Below, in pieces: positions 5,558 to 5,659 of a stretch of 5,659 nucleotides of DNA (its first letter is position 1; each line of letters begins with the position of its first letter). The translations under genes and the position numbers were made by a program. Below the pieces are notes generated by a model. The model had not been told where the DNA came from. It saw only the letters and a list, made by a program, of their open reading frames with translations, and did not search any database. Source of the stretch: Enteractinococcus helveticum (lineage in GTDB: Bacteria > Actinomycetota > Actinomycetes > Actinomycetales > Micrococcaceae); NCBI RefSeq assembly GCF_020742345.1, contig NZ_DYXC01000067.1, positions 1 to 5,659 on the forward strand. The letters are read 5' to 3'.

Positions 5558-5659
5558 CGCTGTGGACGGCCCTGCGGCATTTCGTTGGCGGCAACGGCCG
5601 GGAATGGTTTGCCGTCATTGTATTTATCCTCGACACGCTGGACTTCTTTCATGACCGCA
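5554..5659 (-). CDS. C-terminal end of an unidentified convergent gene
   Basis: An open frame enters from the right edge and ends at TAA (5556-5554), giving 34 visible residues. They begin AVMKEVQRVEDKYND and end EMPQGRPQR. The segment is hydrophilic, rich in charged residues, proline and glutamine, and looks like a flexible cytosolic tail. I do not recognise the family. The frame is preferred over the other two minus frames because it stays open to the edge and its stop abuts the LuxR-type gene (4-base convergent overlap), as is common in compact genomes. No terminator is visible between the two genes. Confidence 0.6.
   Translation of the reverse strand, partial: AVMKEVQRVEDKYNDGKPFPAVAANEMPQGRPQR

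Noticed and set aside
1..5659. CRISPR array, tRNA/rRNA, insertion sequence or attachment site
   Set aside because: No regularly spaced repeats, cloverleaf-like segments, transposase motifs or terminal inverted repeats with flanking duplications were seen on either strand.

Overview
The window looks like a chromosomal segment of an actinobacterium of moderate GC (mid-50s percent by eye, not computed). The evidence is a large LuxR-type regulator with an N-terminal ATPase domain (LAL/MalT-like architecture), and a short CstA-type transporter followed by a small actinobacterial protein ending in Cys-Cys and by an ArsA/GET3-family ATPase. A Micrococcales or Corynebacteriales host fits best, but I cannot name a genus from the sequence alone.

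Left half, minus strand (1-2334): a three-gene, apparently translationally coupled operon read right to left. cstA (634-2334) encodes a multi-spanning carbon-starvation-type peptide/pyruvate permease. Its stop overlaps the start of a 99-residue protein (338-637) whose last two residues are Cys-Cys. That gene in turn overlaps by 10 bases the start of an ArsA/GET3-like P-loop ATPase (1-347), which runs off the left edge. A perfect 14-bp stem with a 6-nt loop (589-622) lies just after the cstA stop, inside the first codons of the small gene. It is the strongest secondary-structure signal in the window.

Middle (2335-2734): a 400-base divergent intergenic region. It carries a strong Shine-Dalgarno and a good sigma-70-type promoter for cstA. 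A palindrome (AATCAT-N7-ATGATT) and a CRP/GlxR-like half-match overlap that promoter. The rest has small inverted repeats and a weak candidate promoter for the rightward gene. I see no convincing gene there.

Right half, plus strand (2735-5557): a 940-residue regulator with an N-terminal AAA/STAND-type ATPase module, a long helical (TPR-like) middle and a canonical C-terminal LuxR helix-turn-helix. It is divergent from the cstA operon and is a natural candidate for its regulator. Its stop overlaps the stop of a convergent minus-strand gene, of which only the last 34 codons are visible (5554-5659).

Working model (inference): nutrient or energy status, sensed by the ATPase-regulator and possibly by a cAMP-responsive CRP/GlxR-type factor, sets transcription of a permease/Cys-Cys protein/ArsA-like ATPase cassette. 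The internal hairpin may set the ratio of permease to the two downstream partners.
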